NCBI RefSeq assembly: GCF_021044825.1
Contig: NZ_JAJNOC010000012.1
Location: 86,964-150,963, forward strand
Length of the DNA stretch: 64,000 nt
Source of the DNA: Massilia phyllostachyos
Lineage (GTDB): Bacteria > Pseudomonadota > Gammaproteobacteria > Burkholderiales > Burkholderiaceae_D
Direction: 5' to 3'
Below the pieces are notes generated by a model. It was given only the letters and a program-made list of their open reading frames with translations. It was not told where the DNA came from and did no database searches. The position numbers and the translations under genes were made by a program. Shown here piece after piece: positions 22,721 to 31,626 of the stretch (the first letter of the stretch is position 1; every line of letters starts with the position of its first letter).

Positions 22721-24279
22721 AACCACCACCCGGCGTCGACGCCGCCGCCCTGCCGGCAACGGCGCCCGTGAACCTGCCGCGCGCCGGCGTCGTCGCGCTC
22801 GCCCTGGCCCTGCTGGCGCCCTTCCTGCTGTACTGGCAGACCGCGGCCTCGATGGTCGCGATCTGGAACAGCTCCGAGACCTTCGCCCACGGCTACGTGA
22901 TCCTGCCGATCAGCCTCGGCCTGATCTGGCGCCAGCGCGCCTGGTTCGCGCTCTTGCCGGCGCGGCCCTGGTGGCCGGGCCTGGTGCTGCTGGCCGGCGC
23001 CGGCGCCGCCTGGCTGGCCGGCCGCATGGGCGACGTGCAGGTGGTGATGCAGTACGCCTTCGTCGCGACCTTGCCGCTGGCCGCGCTGACCCTGCTGGGG
23101 CCGCGCCTGGCCTCGAAATTCACCTTCCCGCTGCTGTTCCTGCTGTTCGCGGTGCCGTTCGGCGAGATCTTCGTCGGCCCCCTGATCGAGTACACCGCCG
23201 ACTTCACGGTGTGGGCGGTGCAGGCCACCGGCATCCCGGTGCTGCGCAACGGCACCCGCTTCGAACTGCCGACCGGCAGCTGGTCGGTGGTCGAGGCCTG
23301 CAGCGGCATCCGCTACCTGATCTCCTCGATCACCCTGGGCTGCCTGTACGCCTACCTGACCTACCGCTCGAACACGCGGCGTGCCGTCTTCATCGGCCTG
23401 TCGATCGTGGTGCCGATCGTGGCCAACTGGCTGCGCGCTTACGGCATCGTGATGATCGGCCACATGAGCGGCATGGAGCTGGCCACCGGCGTCGACCACC
23501 TGGTCTACGGCTGGCTGTTCTTCGGCCTGATCATGTTCATCATGTTCTGGATCGGCAGCTACTGGCGCGAGGACGAGCAGCCCGCATCCGCGGCAGGAGG
23601 CAAGGCAGCGGCCCCGGCGGTCGGGAGCGCCGGGAAAGCCGGTGCGCTGCTGCCGATGGCGGTGGCGGTGGTGGCGGTTTGCGCCGCATGGCCCGCCTTC
23701 GCCGTCGTCAACGAGCGCGCCAACTACAATCCGCAGCCGGTCAAGCTCGGCGAACCGGGCGTGGCCTGGCCGCAGGCGGCCGGCTTCGCCGACTGGGAAG
23801 TCCATTACATGGAGCCGGACGCGCGCGTGAAGCGCGTCTACGCGGCGCCGGACGGCCGCCTGGTGCAGATGCAGCTGCTGTACTACCGCAACCAGACCAA
23901 GCAGAAAGGCCTGATCAGTTCGGTCAACCGCCTCGCCGGCGAAAAAGCCGCCTACCACGAGATCGCCGCCAGCGTGCGTACCGAGCAGGCCGGCGGCCGC
24001 TCGCTGGCGCTGCGCGAAGCCATCATGCGCGGTCCTGACGGCCCGCTGGTGGTATGGCACGTCCTGTGGGTCGACGGCCAGTACACGACCAGCAACGTGG
24101 CCGGCAAGCTGCGCCAGGCCCAGGGCAAGCTGCAGTTCCGCGGCGACGACGGCGCGCTGCTGGCGCTCGCCGCTCCGGCTGCCGACAGCCAGGACGCGGC
24201 GCGCGCCATCCTGCGCACCTTCCTGGCCCAGAATTTCGGCGCGATCGATGCGGCCCTGGTACAGGCACGGCAACAATAA
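22711..24279 (+). CDS. xrtA: Exosortase A fused to EpsI domain
   Basis: 522 aa. About eight membrane segments in the first 290 residues hold the catalytic set of the exosortase family: Cys197 in VVEACSGIRY, Arg242 in NWLRAYGI and His263 in VDHLVYGW. After a cytoplasmic-type linker and another membrane segment (about 305-325), the last 190 residues form an EpsI-like domain (YNPQPVKLGEPGVAW, VYAAPDGRLVQMQLLYYRNQ). Exosortase A is a membrane protease/transpeptidase that recognises the PEP-CTERM tag, for example of the protein at 5824-6681. The fusion with EpsI is usual for this group. It is the central gene of the operon and overlaps the preceding gene by 10 nt. Confidence 0.97.
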   Translation: MFLKPPPGVDAAALPATAPVNLPRAGVVALALALLAPFLLYWQTAASMVAIWNSSETFAHGYVILPISLGLIWRQRAWFALLPARPWWPGLVLLAGAGAAWLAGRMGDVQVVMQYAFVATLPLAALTLLGPRLASKFTFPLLFLLFAVPFGEIFVGPLIEYTADFTVWAVQATGIPVLRNGTRFELPTGSWSVVEACSGIRYLISSITLGCLYAYLTYRSNTRRAVFIGLSIVVPIVANWLRAYGIVMIGHMSGMELATGVDHLVYGWLFFGLIMFIMFWIGSYWREDEQPASAAGGKAAAPAVGSAGKAGALLPMAVAVVAVCAAWPAFAVVNERANYNPQPVKLGEPGVAWPQAAGFADWEVHYMEPDARVKRVYAAPDGRLVQMQLLYYRNQTKQKGLISSVNRLAGEKAAYHEIAASVRTEQAGGRSLALREAIMRGPDGPLVVWHVLWVDGQYTTSNVAGKLRQAQGKLQFRGDDGALLALAAPAADSQDAARAILRTFLAQNFGAIDAALVQARQQ

Positions 24280-24290
24280 GACAACAGAAC

Positions 24291-25898
24291 ATGAACATCG
24301 TCATCTTCACCGCCCATCTCGATTTCAATGTCCGGTGGAATATCGTCTCGCTGGCCGACCAATACCCAGACTGCCGGTTCTCGGTGCTGGTCCATGCGCC
24401 GCGCAAGGGTGCGTCCACCCTGCTGCGCAACCAGTGGAAGAACCTGCGCCGCCACGGCTGGCGCTGGATTCCCTACCAGGGTGCGGAAATCGTGGGACTG
24501 GCGGCCGGCCGTTTCGCATCGCGTCCACAGCAAAGTCCTGACCGTCCCGGCCAGGCCTTCACCCTGGAAGCGCTGCAGCAGCATCCGCGCATCGCCATCA
24601 AGCGGGTCGCGGCCATTAACGGGCCGGAAGCCTGCGCCTGGGCCGCCGAGCGCCAGCCCGACCTCGGCATCGCGCTCGGCGCACCAATCCTGAAACCGGC
24701 CCTGTTCGCGCTGCCGCGCATGGGCACCATCAACCTGCACAAGGGCCGCCTGCCGCATTACCGCGGCATGCCGCCCGGCTTCTGGGAACTGCACAACGGC
24801 GAAGACAGCGTGGGCGTCACGGTCCACCGCGTGGACGCCGGCCTCGACACCGGCGACATCCTGCTTGAGGCGAGCGTGCCGGTGGACCGCTTCTCGACCC
24901 TGCGCGGCCTGAAGACCAAACTCGATCGCGTCGGCGTGGAACTGGTGTGCGAGGCGGTCGGCCGCCTGCGCGACGGCAGCGCCGCTTTCAAGCCGCAGCC
25001 GCAAGGCGGCAGCACCAATACCCGCCCGCCGCTGGCGCTGGAAGCTCGCCTGGCGCGCCGGCTGGCCGCACGCGACCCGTCGCGCGGCAGCCTGCCCAAG
25101 GTCGCCGCCAAGCAGCTGATGTTCATGGCCTATGCGCGCGCCTGGATGCCGCTGGTGAACTGGCTGCACGGCCGCGCCAACCAGCAGCGCGTCATCATCC
25201 TGCTGTACCACCGCGTGAGCGACCAGTTCCGCGACAACGTCACGATCGGCATCGAGCGCTTTGACGAACACATGGCCTATGTCGCCAAGCATTTCGTGAC
25301 CGTGTCGTTGAAGGAGATCGTGGAAGGGAGGATTCCGCGCAATACCAGCAAACCCGTGATCGCCGTGTCCTTCGACGACGGCTACCTGGACAACTACGAG
25401 AACGCCGCGCCGGTCCTTCTCAAGCACGGTGTGCCGTGCACCTTCTTCGTGAGCACCGAGAAGGTGCGCGACAACCAGCCTTTTGATCACGACATGCGCG
25501 CCCTCGGTTTCGGCCTGGACAACATGAGCTGGGAGCAGATTCGCCGCATGCGCGACTGGGGCCTGCATTTCGGCAGCCACACGCGCAACCACGTGAACCT
25601 GGCGGAAATCGGCGACGAACTCGCGCTGGAGGAGTTGCAGGGATCGCTCAACGACATCCGCCGCGAGCTGGGCCAGGAGCAGGTCTTCATCGCCTACCCA
25701 TATGGCCGCAAGCACCACATCACGGCGGCGCGCATCGACATGATGAAGCAGCTCGGCTACGCGGCCTGCTTCTCGGCCTACGGCGGCCTGAACGGCTCGG
25801 ACCTGGACCTGTTCAACATCCGGCGCATCGGCGTGAACTGGGCCTTCGACCTGACGACCCTGCAGGCGCGCCTGCGCGGCTGGGACAAGACCCGATGA
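24291..25898 (+). CDS. Formyltransferase-like/polysaccharide deacetylase fusion protein
   Basis: 535 aa from ATG 24291. Residues about 1-245 look like a formyltransferase of the Fmt/ArnA type: INLHKGRLPHYRGMPPGFWEL and HRVDAGLDTGDILLE correspond to the folate-site and catalytic Asp segments. Residues about 290-535 are a NodB-type deacetylase (IILLYHRVSDQF, AVSFDDGYLDNYENAAPVLLKHG, GSHTRNHVNLAE). A bifunctional enzyme that removes an acetyl group and adds a formyl group to the same amino sugar would be logical. There is no signal peptide. It is followed with an ATGA overlap by a glycosyltransferase. In many XrtA operons this slot holds a deacetylase alone, so the fusion deserves attention. Confidence 0.85.
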   Translation: MNIVIFTAHLDFNVRWNIVSLADQYPDCRFSVLVHAPRKGASTLLRNQWKNLRRHGWRWIPYQGAEIVGLAAGRFASRPQQSPDRPGQAFTLEALQQHPRIAIKRVAAINGPEACAWAAERQPDLGIALGAPILKPALFALPRMGTINLHKGRLPHYRGMPPGFWELHNGEDSVGVTVHRVDAGLDTGDILLEASVPVDRFSTLRGLKTKLDRVGVELVCEAVGRLRDGSAAFKPQPQGGSTNTRPPLALEARLARRLAARDPSRGSLPKVAAKQLMFMAYARAWMPLVNWLHGRANQQRVIILLYHRVSDQFRDNVTIGIERFDEHMAYVAKHFVTVSLKEIVEGRIPRNTSKPVIAVSFDDGYLDNYENAAPVLLKHGVPCTFFVSTEKVRDNQPFDHDMRALGFGLDNMSWEQIRRMRDWGLHFGSHTRNHVNLAEIGDELALEELQGSLNDIRRELGQEQVFIAYPYGRKHHITAARIDMMKQLGYAACFSAYGGLNGSDLDLFNIRRIGVNWAFDLTTLQARLRGWDKTR

Positions 25899-27067
25899 AG
25901 CAGCCGCCCCTAATCGTCCACCTGACCTATGTCCTCGATTTCGGCGGACTGGAGACCTTGCTGGTCGAGCAGATCAACCGCATGCCGGCCGACCGCTATC
26001 GCCACGCGATCGTTTGCCTGACCCGCTATTCCGACTTCGCCAAGCGGATCACGCGTCCCGGCGTCGAGGTCATCGCCCTGAACAAGCCACCCGGGCTGGC
26101 GCCGGAGATCCACCTGCAGCTGTTCCGCCTGCTGCGCCGCCTGCGGCCGGCCATCCTGCATACCTACAACCTGACCGCGATCGAATACCAGCTGACGGCG
26201 CTGCTGGCCGGGGTACCGGTGCGAGTGCACGCCGAGCACGGGCGCGATGCCGGCGACCCCGACGGCAGCAACCGCAAGCACAACCTGCTGCGCCGCCTGC
26301 TGGTGCCGGCGATCGACTGCTTCGTCCCGGTCTCGGCCGACCTGCGCAACTGGCTCGCCAACACGGTCGGCGTGCCCGAGGCCAAGAACAAACTGATCCA
26401 CAACGGCGTCGACACCGATGCCTACCGTCCCGACCCGACCGCAGCAAGGCCGGACGGCTGGCCCGACTGGCGCGACTGCTTCGTGATCGGCACCGTCGGC
26501 CGGATCCAGGACGTCAAGGACCATGCCTCCCTGATCGACGCATTTGCCCAGCTGCGCCGGCTGCTGCCGGACGCCGCTCCGCGCCTGCGCCTGGCGATCG
26601 TCGGCGAAGGACCGCTGCGCAGCCGCCTGCAGCGCAAGGTGAGCGAGGCGGGCCTGGACGACGTCGTCCTGCTGCCCGGTGCACGCCACGACATCGCCGC
26701 CGTCATGCGCTGCTTCGACGTGTTCGCCCTCAGCTCGATCGCCGAGGGAACGCCGGTGACCATGCTGGAGGCGATGGCGAGCGGCCTGCCGGTGGTATCG
26801 ACCGCCGTCGGCGGCATTCCCGACCTGGTGCAGGAAGGCCGCACCGGCCTGCTCGTGCCTGCGCGCGACCCGGCGGCGCTGGCCGCGGCTCTCGCACACT
26901 ACGCATCGCAGCTGCAATTGGCACGGCAGCACGGCGCCCAAGCGCGCCTGCACGTCGACCAGCATCACGGCATGAACGCCATGGTGTCGGGCTACCTGGC
27001 GCTCTACGACCGCCTCTCGATGACCAAGACAACCCCTGATAAAGCAATCGAACCATGTGCGGAATAG
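25895..27067 (+). CDS. XrtA/PEP-CTERM system glycosyltransferase (TIGR03088 type)
   Basis: 390 aa, GT4-like GT-B enzyme: HLTYVLDFGGLETLLVEQIN at the start, HAEHGRDAGDPDGSNRKHN in the acceptor domain, FVIGTVGRIQDVKDHASLI, and SSIAEGTPVTMLEAMASGLP with the EX7E-type donor motif. It acts in the cytoplasm on the lipid-linked EPS unit. It overlaps the deacetylase fusion by 4 nt and the amidotransferase by 13 nt, so the set is translationally coupled. Confidence 0.93.
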   Translation: MKQPPLIVHLTYVLDFGGLETLLVEQINRMPADRYRHAIVCLTRYSDFAKRITRPGVEVIALNKPPGLAPEIHLQLFRLLRRLRPAILHTYNLTAIEYQLTALLAGVPVRVHAEHGRDAGDPDGSNRKHNLLRRLLVPAIDCFVPVSADLRNWLANTVGVPEAKNKLIHNGVDTDAYRPDPTAARPDGWPDWRDCFVIGTVGRIQDVKDHASLIDAFAQLRRLLPDAAPRLRLAIVGEGPLRSRLQRKVSEAGLDDVVLLPGARHDIAAVMRCFDVFALSSIAEGTPVTMLEAMASGLPVVSTAVGGIPDLVQEGRTGLLVPARDPAALAAALAHYASQLQLARQHGAQARLHVDQHHGMNAMVSGYLALYDRLSMTKTTPDKAIEPCAE

Positions 27068-28995
27068 TTGGAATTTTTGATTTGCAGGGCGGCCGCCAGA
27101 TCGACCGCAACCTCCTGCATCGGATGAACGAGAGCCAGTTCCACCGCGGGCCGGTGGAGGGCGACCTGCACCTGGAGCCGGGACTGGCTTTTGGCCACCG
27201 GCGCCTGTCGATCATCGCGCTCGAGGCCGGGCTGCAGCCCTTATTTAACGAGGACCACACCCTTGCCCTGGTGTTCAACGGCGAGATCTACAATTTCCGC
27301 GAACTGCGCGCCGAGCTGCAGGGCCTGGGCCACGTGTTCCGTACCCCGTCCGACAGCGAAACCATTGTCCACGCCTACGAGCAATGGGGCGAAGACTGCG
27401 TGAACCACCTGCGCGGCATGTTCGCGTTCGCGATCTGGGACCGCCCGAACCAGACCCTGTTCCTGGCGCGCGACCGGCTCGGCATCAAGCCGATGCACTA
27501 CGCGCTGCTGCCGGATGGGATGTTCGCCTTTGGCTCGGAACTCAAGTCGCTGCTGACGCTCCCCAACCTGGCCCGCGAGATCGACCCGCTGGCCGTCGAG
27601 GAATACTTCGCCTACGGCTACGTGCCGGAACCGCGCACCATCTTCACCGGCGCGAAGAAGCTGCTGCCGGGCCATACCCTGACCCTGCGCGTCGGCAAGC
27701 CGGTGCCGGCCTCGAAGCAGTACTGGGACGTGCCCTTCACCGCACACGCCGCCATGAGCGAACGCGAGATGGAAGCGCAGCTGGTCGAGCGCCTGCGCGA
27801 AGCGGTGAGCAGCCACCTGATTTCCGACGTGCCGCTGGGCGCCTTTCTGTCGGGCGGCGTCGATTCGAGCGCGGTGGTGGCGATGATGGCGGGCGTGAGC
27901 GAGGGGCCAGTGAATACCTGCTCGATCGCCTTCAACGACCCGGCCTTCGACGAATCGGATTATGCGCGCCAGGTCGCCGAGCGCTACGGGACCACGCACC
28001 AGTGCGAGACCGTGGACAAGGACGACTACGGCCTGGTCGACACCCTCGCCGCGCTGTACGACGAGCCCTACGCCGACAGCTCGGCGATCCCGACCTATCG
28101 CGTCTGCCAGCTGGCCAGGAAGCGCGTCACCGTGGCCCTGTCGGGCGACGGCGGCGACGAGAACTTCGCCGGCTACCGCCGCCACCGCATGGCGATGGGC
28201 GAGAACCGGGTGCGCTCGCTGCTGCCGCTGGCGCTGCGCAAACCCGTGTTCGGCGTGCTGGGCGCCGTGTATCCGAAGGCCGACTGGGCGCCGCGCATGT
28301 TCCGCGCCAAGACCACCTTCGAAGCGCTGGCGCGTGACCTCACGGAAGGCTACTTCCACGGCGTGTCCAATACCAACGACCGCCTGCGCAGCCAGCTGTT
28401 CTCGGCCTCGTTCAAGACCCGCCTGCAGGGCTACCGCGCTGTCGAAGTGATGCGCGGCTACGCGGCAAATGCGCCGACCGACGATCCGCTGTCGCTGGTC
28501 CAGTACCTCGACATGAAGACCTACCTGCCGGGCGACATCCTGACCAAGGTCGACCGCGCCAGCATGGCCCATGCCCTCGAAGTGCGGGTGCCCCTGCTGG
28601 ACCACCAGTTCGTCGAATGGGTGTCCGGCCTGCCGTCCAACAGCAAGCTGCGCAACGGCGAGGGCAAGCACGTGTTCAAGAAGGCGCTGCAGCCTTTCCT
28701 GGGCGACGACATCCTGTACCGCAAGAAGCAGGGCTTCTCGATCCCGCTGGCGGCCTGGCTGCGCGGCCCGCTGGCGGACACGATGCGGCGCGCGGTGCTC
28801 AATCCGGTCCTGCTCGACACCGGCATCTTCAACCCGGATTTCCTCAAGCAGATGGTGGACGAACACCAGTCCGGCGCCAAGGACCATGGCATGACCCTGT
28901 GGTCGGTGCTGATGTTCGACGCCTTCCTGCGCACCAACGGCGCCTCCGGCGCCGCGGCGCAGGCCAGCGCGGCGCCCGTGCTGGCCACCGCATGA
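27055..28995 (+). CDS. XrtA/PEP-CTERM system amidotransferase (asparagine synthase family)
   Basis: 646 aa. It begins MCGIVGIFD with the catalytic Cys2 of class II glutamine amidotransferases, followed by RRLSIIALEAG and the synthetase half with PP-loop FLSGGVDSSAVVAMMAG and SGDGGDENFAGYRRH. It probably uses glutamine nitrogen to amidate a carboxyl, such as a uronic acid of the EPS; the TviB-type dehydrogenase elsewhere in the locus would supply such a uronic acid. It matches TIGR03108. The start codon lies within the 3' end of the upstream gene. Confidence 0.94.
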   Translation: MCGIVGIFDLQGGRQIDRNLLHRMNESQFHRGPVEGDLHLEPGLAFGHRRLSIIALEAGLQPLFNEDHTLALVFNGEIYNFRELRAELQGLGHVFRTPSDSETIVHAYEQWGEDCVNHLRGMFAFAIWDRPNQTLFLARDRLGIKPMHYALLPDGMFAFGSELKSLLTLPNLAREIDPLAVEEYFAYGYVPEPRTIFTGAKKLLPGHTLTLRVGKPVPASKQYWDVPFTAHAAMSEREMEAQLVERLREAVSSHLISDVPLGAFLSGGVDSSAVVAMMAGVSEGPVNTCSIAFNDPAFDESDYARQVAERYGTTHQCETVDKDDYGLVDTLAALYDEPYADSSAIPTYRVCQLARKRVTVALSGDGGDENFAGYRRHRMAMGENRVRSLLPLALRKPVFGVLGAVYPKADWAPRMFRAKTTFEALARDLTEGYFHGVSNTNDRLRSQLFSASFKTRLQGYRAVEVMRGYAANAPTDDPLSLVQYLDMKTYLPGDILTKVDRASMAHALEVRVPLLDHQFVEWVSGLPSNSKLRNGEGKHVFKKALQPFLGDDILYRKKQGFSIPLAAWLRGPLADTMRRAVLNPVLLDTGIFNPDFLKQMVDEHQSGAKDHGMTLWSVLMFDAFLRTNGASGAAAQASAAPVLATA

Positions 28996-29053
28996 CGTCC
29001 ACCTGAACACGACAAGCAAGCAACAAGCAATACGCAACCGGAACCACAAGAAC

Positions 29054-30280
29054 ATGCGCGTCCTTCACGTCCTCGACCACTCGATCCCCCTGCACAGCGG
29101 CTACACTTTCCGCACCCGCTCGATCCTGCGCGAACAGCGCGCGCTCGGCTGGGAGACCTTCCACGTCACCGGATCCAAGCAGCACTCGGGCGACGCGCTC
29201 GAAGAAACCGTGGACGGCCTGCACTTCTACCGCACGCCGGCTTCGAAGAGCGCGCTGGCGAAACTGCCGGTGCTGAACCAGAAGGAAGTCATCGACGGCC
29301 TTACCAAGCGCCTGCTTGATATCATCCCGATGGTGAAGCCGGACGTGCTGCACGCCCACTCGCCCAGCCTGAACGCGGTCGCGGCCCTGCGCGCCGGCAA
29401 GCGCTTCGGCATCCCGGTGGTCTACGAGGTGCGCGCCTTCTGGGAAGACGCGGCGGTCGACCACGGCACCAGCAGCGAGAACGGCCTGCGCTACCGCGCC
29501 ACCCGCGCGCTGGAAACCTGGGCGCTCAAGCGCGCCGATGCCGTCACCACCATCTGCGAAGGGCTTCGCCGCGACATCGTCGCGCGCGGCATCCCGGCCG
29601 ACAAGGTCACCGTGATCCCGAACGCCGTCGACATCGACAAGTTCTCGGTGGGCGGCAGCGCCGACCAGGAGCTGAAGACCAAGCTCGGCCTGCAGGGCTC
29701 GCGCCTGATCGGCTTCATCGGCTCCTTCTACGCATACGAGGGCCTGGACATCCTGCTGCGCGCGGTGCCGCAATTGGCGCAAGAGCTGCCCGACCTGCGC
29801 GTGCTGCTGGTCGGCGGCGGCCCGCAGGACGCCCAGCTGCGCCAGCTGGCCAAGGACCTGAACATCCTCGACAAGGTCGTGTTCACCGGCCGCGTGCCGC
29901 ACGACCAGGTGCAGACCTACTACGACCTGCTCGACGTGCTTGTCTATCCGCGCCTGTCGATGCGCCTGACCGACCTGGTCACCCCATTGAAACCGTTGGA
30001 AGCGATGGCCCAGGGCCGCATCCTGGCCGCGTCCGACGTCGGCGGCCACCTGGAACTGATCGCCGACGGCAAGACCGGCGTGCTGTTCAAGGCCGACGAC
30101 CCAAGCTCGCTGGCCGACAAGGTCGGCGCCCTGCTGCGCGCCCAGGAGCGCTGGCCGGCGCTGCGCGCGGCAGGACGCGAATACGTCGAGACCGAACGCA
30201 ACTGGCCGGTGAGCGTGGCCCGCTACAAGAACATCTACGGCCGCCTGACCGGCCGCGTCACCGAATCGCAGGCGGCATGA
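29054..30280 (+). CDS. PEP-CTERM/XrtA system glycosyltransferase (TIGR04063 type)
   Basis: 408 aa, GT-B/GT4. N-terminus VLHVLDHSIPLHSGYTFRTRSI, then HAHSPSLNAVAALRAGKRFG, YEVRAFWEDAAVDHGT, VIPNAVDIDKFSVGG, and PLKPLEAMAQGRILAASDVGG as donor site. It adds a sugar to the EPS or glycan unit. A 58-bp gap separates it from the amidotransferase, and its end overlaps the following glycosyltransferase as ATGA. The family occurs almost only with exosortase A. Confidence 0.93.
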   Translation: MRVLHVLDHSIPLHSGYTFRTRSILREQRALGWETFHVTGSKQHSGDALEETVDGLHFYRTPASKSALAKLPVLNQKEVIDGLTKRLLDIIPMVKPDVLHAHSPSLNAVAALRAGKRFGIPVVYEVRAFWEDAAVDHGTSSENGLRYRATRALETWALKRADAVTTICEGLRRDIVARGIPADKVTVIPNAVDIDKFSVGGSADQELKTKLGLQGSRLIGFIGSFYAYEGLDILLRAVPQLAQELPDLRVLLVGGGPQDAQLRQLAKDLNILDKVVFTGRVPHDQVQTYYDLLDVLVYPRLSMRLTDLVTPLKPLEAMAQGRILAASDVGGHLELIADGKTGVLFKADDPSSLADKVGALLRAQERWPALRAAGREYVETERNWPVSVARYKNIYGRLTGRVTESQAA

Positions 30281-31476
30281 AGATCCTGACGTTCAGCACC
30301 CTGTTCCCGAATACGGAAAAGCCGGGCCACGGGATCTTCGTGGAGACCCGCCTGCGCCACCTGGTCGCCAGCGGCCAGGTAGAGTCGCGCGTGGTCGCGC
30401 CGATCGGCTGGTTCCCCTCGAAGCATCCGCGCTTCGGCGACTATGCCAGGCTGGCCAAGGTGCCGAAAAGCGAGGTGCGCCACGGCCTGCAAGTGGAGCA
30501 CCCGCGCTTCCCGGTGATCCCGAAAGTCGGCATGAACGTCGCGCCCTTCCTGCTGGCGCAAGCGGCGCGACCGCGAATCGCGCGCCTGCTGGACGAAGGC
30601 TATGACTTCGACCTGATCGACGCCCATTACTTTTATCCGGACGGCGTGGCCGCCGCCATGCTGGCGCGCTGGTTCAACAAGCCGTTGGTGATCACCGCGC
30701 GTGGCTCCGACATCACGTTGCTGCCCCAGTACGCGCTGCCGCGCCGTATGATCACCTGGGCGGCGAAGCGCGCCGACGCCGTCATCACCGTCTGCAACGC
30801 CCTGCGCGAGGAAGTCATCGCCCTGGGCGTGCCGGGCGAGCGCGTGACCTCGCTGCGCAACGGCGTCGACCTGCAGCTGTTCCGCCCCGGCGAGCGCACC
30901 CCGAATACCTCGTTCACCCTGCTCACCGTCGGCCACCTGGTGCCGGTCAAGGCCCAGGAACTGATCATCGCCGCCCTGCCCCTGCTGCCGGATGCGCGCC
31001 TGGTGGTGGCCGGCGACGGACCGAACCGCGGCATGCTGGAAAGCCTGGCGCGCGAACTGAAGGTGGAAACGCGGGTCCAGTTCCTCGGCGCCGTGCCGCA
31101 GGCCCAGCTGCGCGAGCACTACAACAATGCCGACGCCCTGGTACTGGCCTCCTCGCGCGAAGGCTGGGCCAACGTCCTGCTCGAATCGATGGCCTGCGGC
31201 ACCCCGGTGGTCGCCAGCCGCGTCTACGGCACGCCCGAAGTGGTGGCGGCGCCGGAAGCGGGCGTCCTGATGCGCGAACGCAGTCCGCAGGGCGTGGCCG
31301 ACGCCGTCGATGCGCTGCGCAAAAACTACCCTGAACGCGCCGCGACGCGCCGCTATGCCGAAGGCTTCAGCTGGGACGACACCAGCGCCGGCCAACTGCG
31401 CCTGTTCGGCGAAGTGCTGGCGCGCCGCGCGGCCCATCCGGACGCGCAGGGCGTCGTCGTGGGCAGCGAACGATAA
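30277..31476 (+). CDS. Glycosyltransferase family 4 protein
   Basis: 399 aa. LTFSTLFPNTEKPGHGIFVETRLRHL is the acceptor-domain start, followed by DLIDAHYFYPDGVAAAMLA, VITARGSDITLLPQYALPR, SLRNGVDLQLFRPGER and SSREGWANVLLESMACGTPVVAS. A cytoplasmic GT-B transferase of the EPS pathway; sugar unknown. It is followed 12 bp later by a very small membrane-peptide gene with its own ribosome-binding site. Confidence 0.92.
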   Translation: MKILTFSTLFPNTEKPGHGIFVETRLRHLVASGQVESRVVAPIGWFPSKHPRFGDYARLAKVPKSEVRHGLQVEHPRFPVIPKVGMNVAPFLLAQAARPRIARLLDEGYDFDLIDAHYFYPDGVAAAMLARWFNKPLVITARGSDITLLPQYALPRRMITWAAKRADAVITVCNALREEVIALGVPGERVTSLRNGVDLQLFRPGERTPNTSFTLLTVGHLVPVKAQELIIAALPLLPDARLVVAGDGPNRGMLESLARELKVETRVQFLGAVPQAQLREHYNNADALVLASSREGWANVLLESMACGTPVVASRVYGTPEVVAAPEAGVLMRERSPQGVADAVDALRKNYPERAATRRYAEGFSWDDTSAGQLRLFGEVLARRAAHPDAQGVVVGSER

Positions 31477-31488
31477 AGGAATTCAAGG

Positions 31489-31626
31489 ATGGAATCGATC
31501 ATTTGGGCACTGGACCTGGTCGCGGTCGCCTACCTGTGCCTGTGGGCGCTGCGCGCCGACAAGGCCGAGTCTGGAAACGAGAAGGGCAAGCCGACCGAAG
31601 CGCGGCAGGAAGCGAACAATGCGTGA
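31489..31626 (+). CDS. 45-aa single-pass membrane peptide
   Basis: MESIIWALDLVAVAYLCLWA is the start: one hydrophobic helix (about residues 4-21) followed by RADKAESG and a charged, Glu/Lys-rich tail. The ATG has AAGGA 8 nt upstream, and the stop overlaps the start of the O-ligase gene (ATG 31619, TGA 31624-31626), so translation is probably coupled. Codon use follows the neighbours. The topology suggests a small membrane accessory or stabilising subunit of the ligase; it resembles nothing I can name. It is easily missed by gene finders with a length cut-off. Confidence 0.72.
   Translation: MESIIWALDLVAVAYLCLWALRADKAESGNEKGKPTEARQEANNA

Noticed and set aside
20327..22759. Long minus-strand open frame (about 810 codons)
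   Set aside because: Antisense to the deacetylase, FemAB and glycosyltransferase genes; His/Gln/Arg-rich shadow of codon bias.
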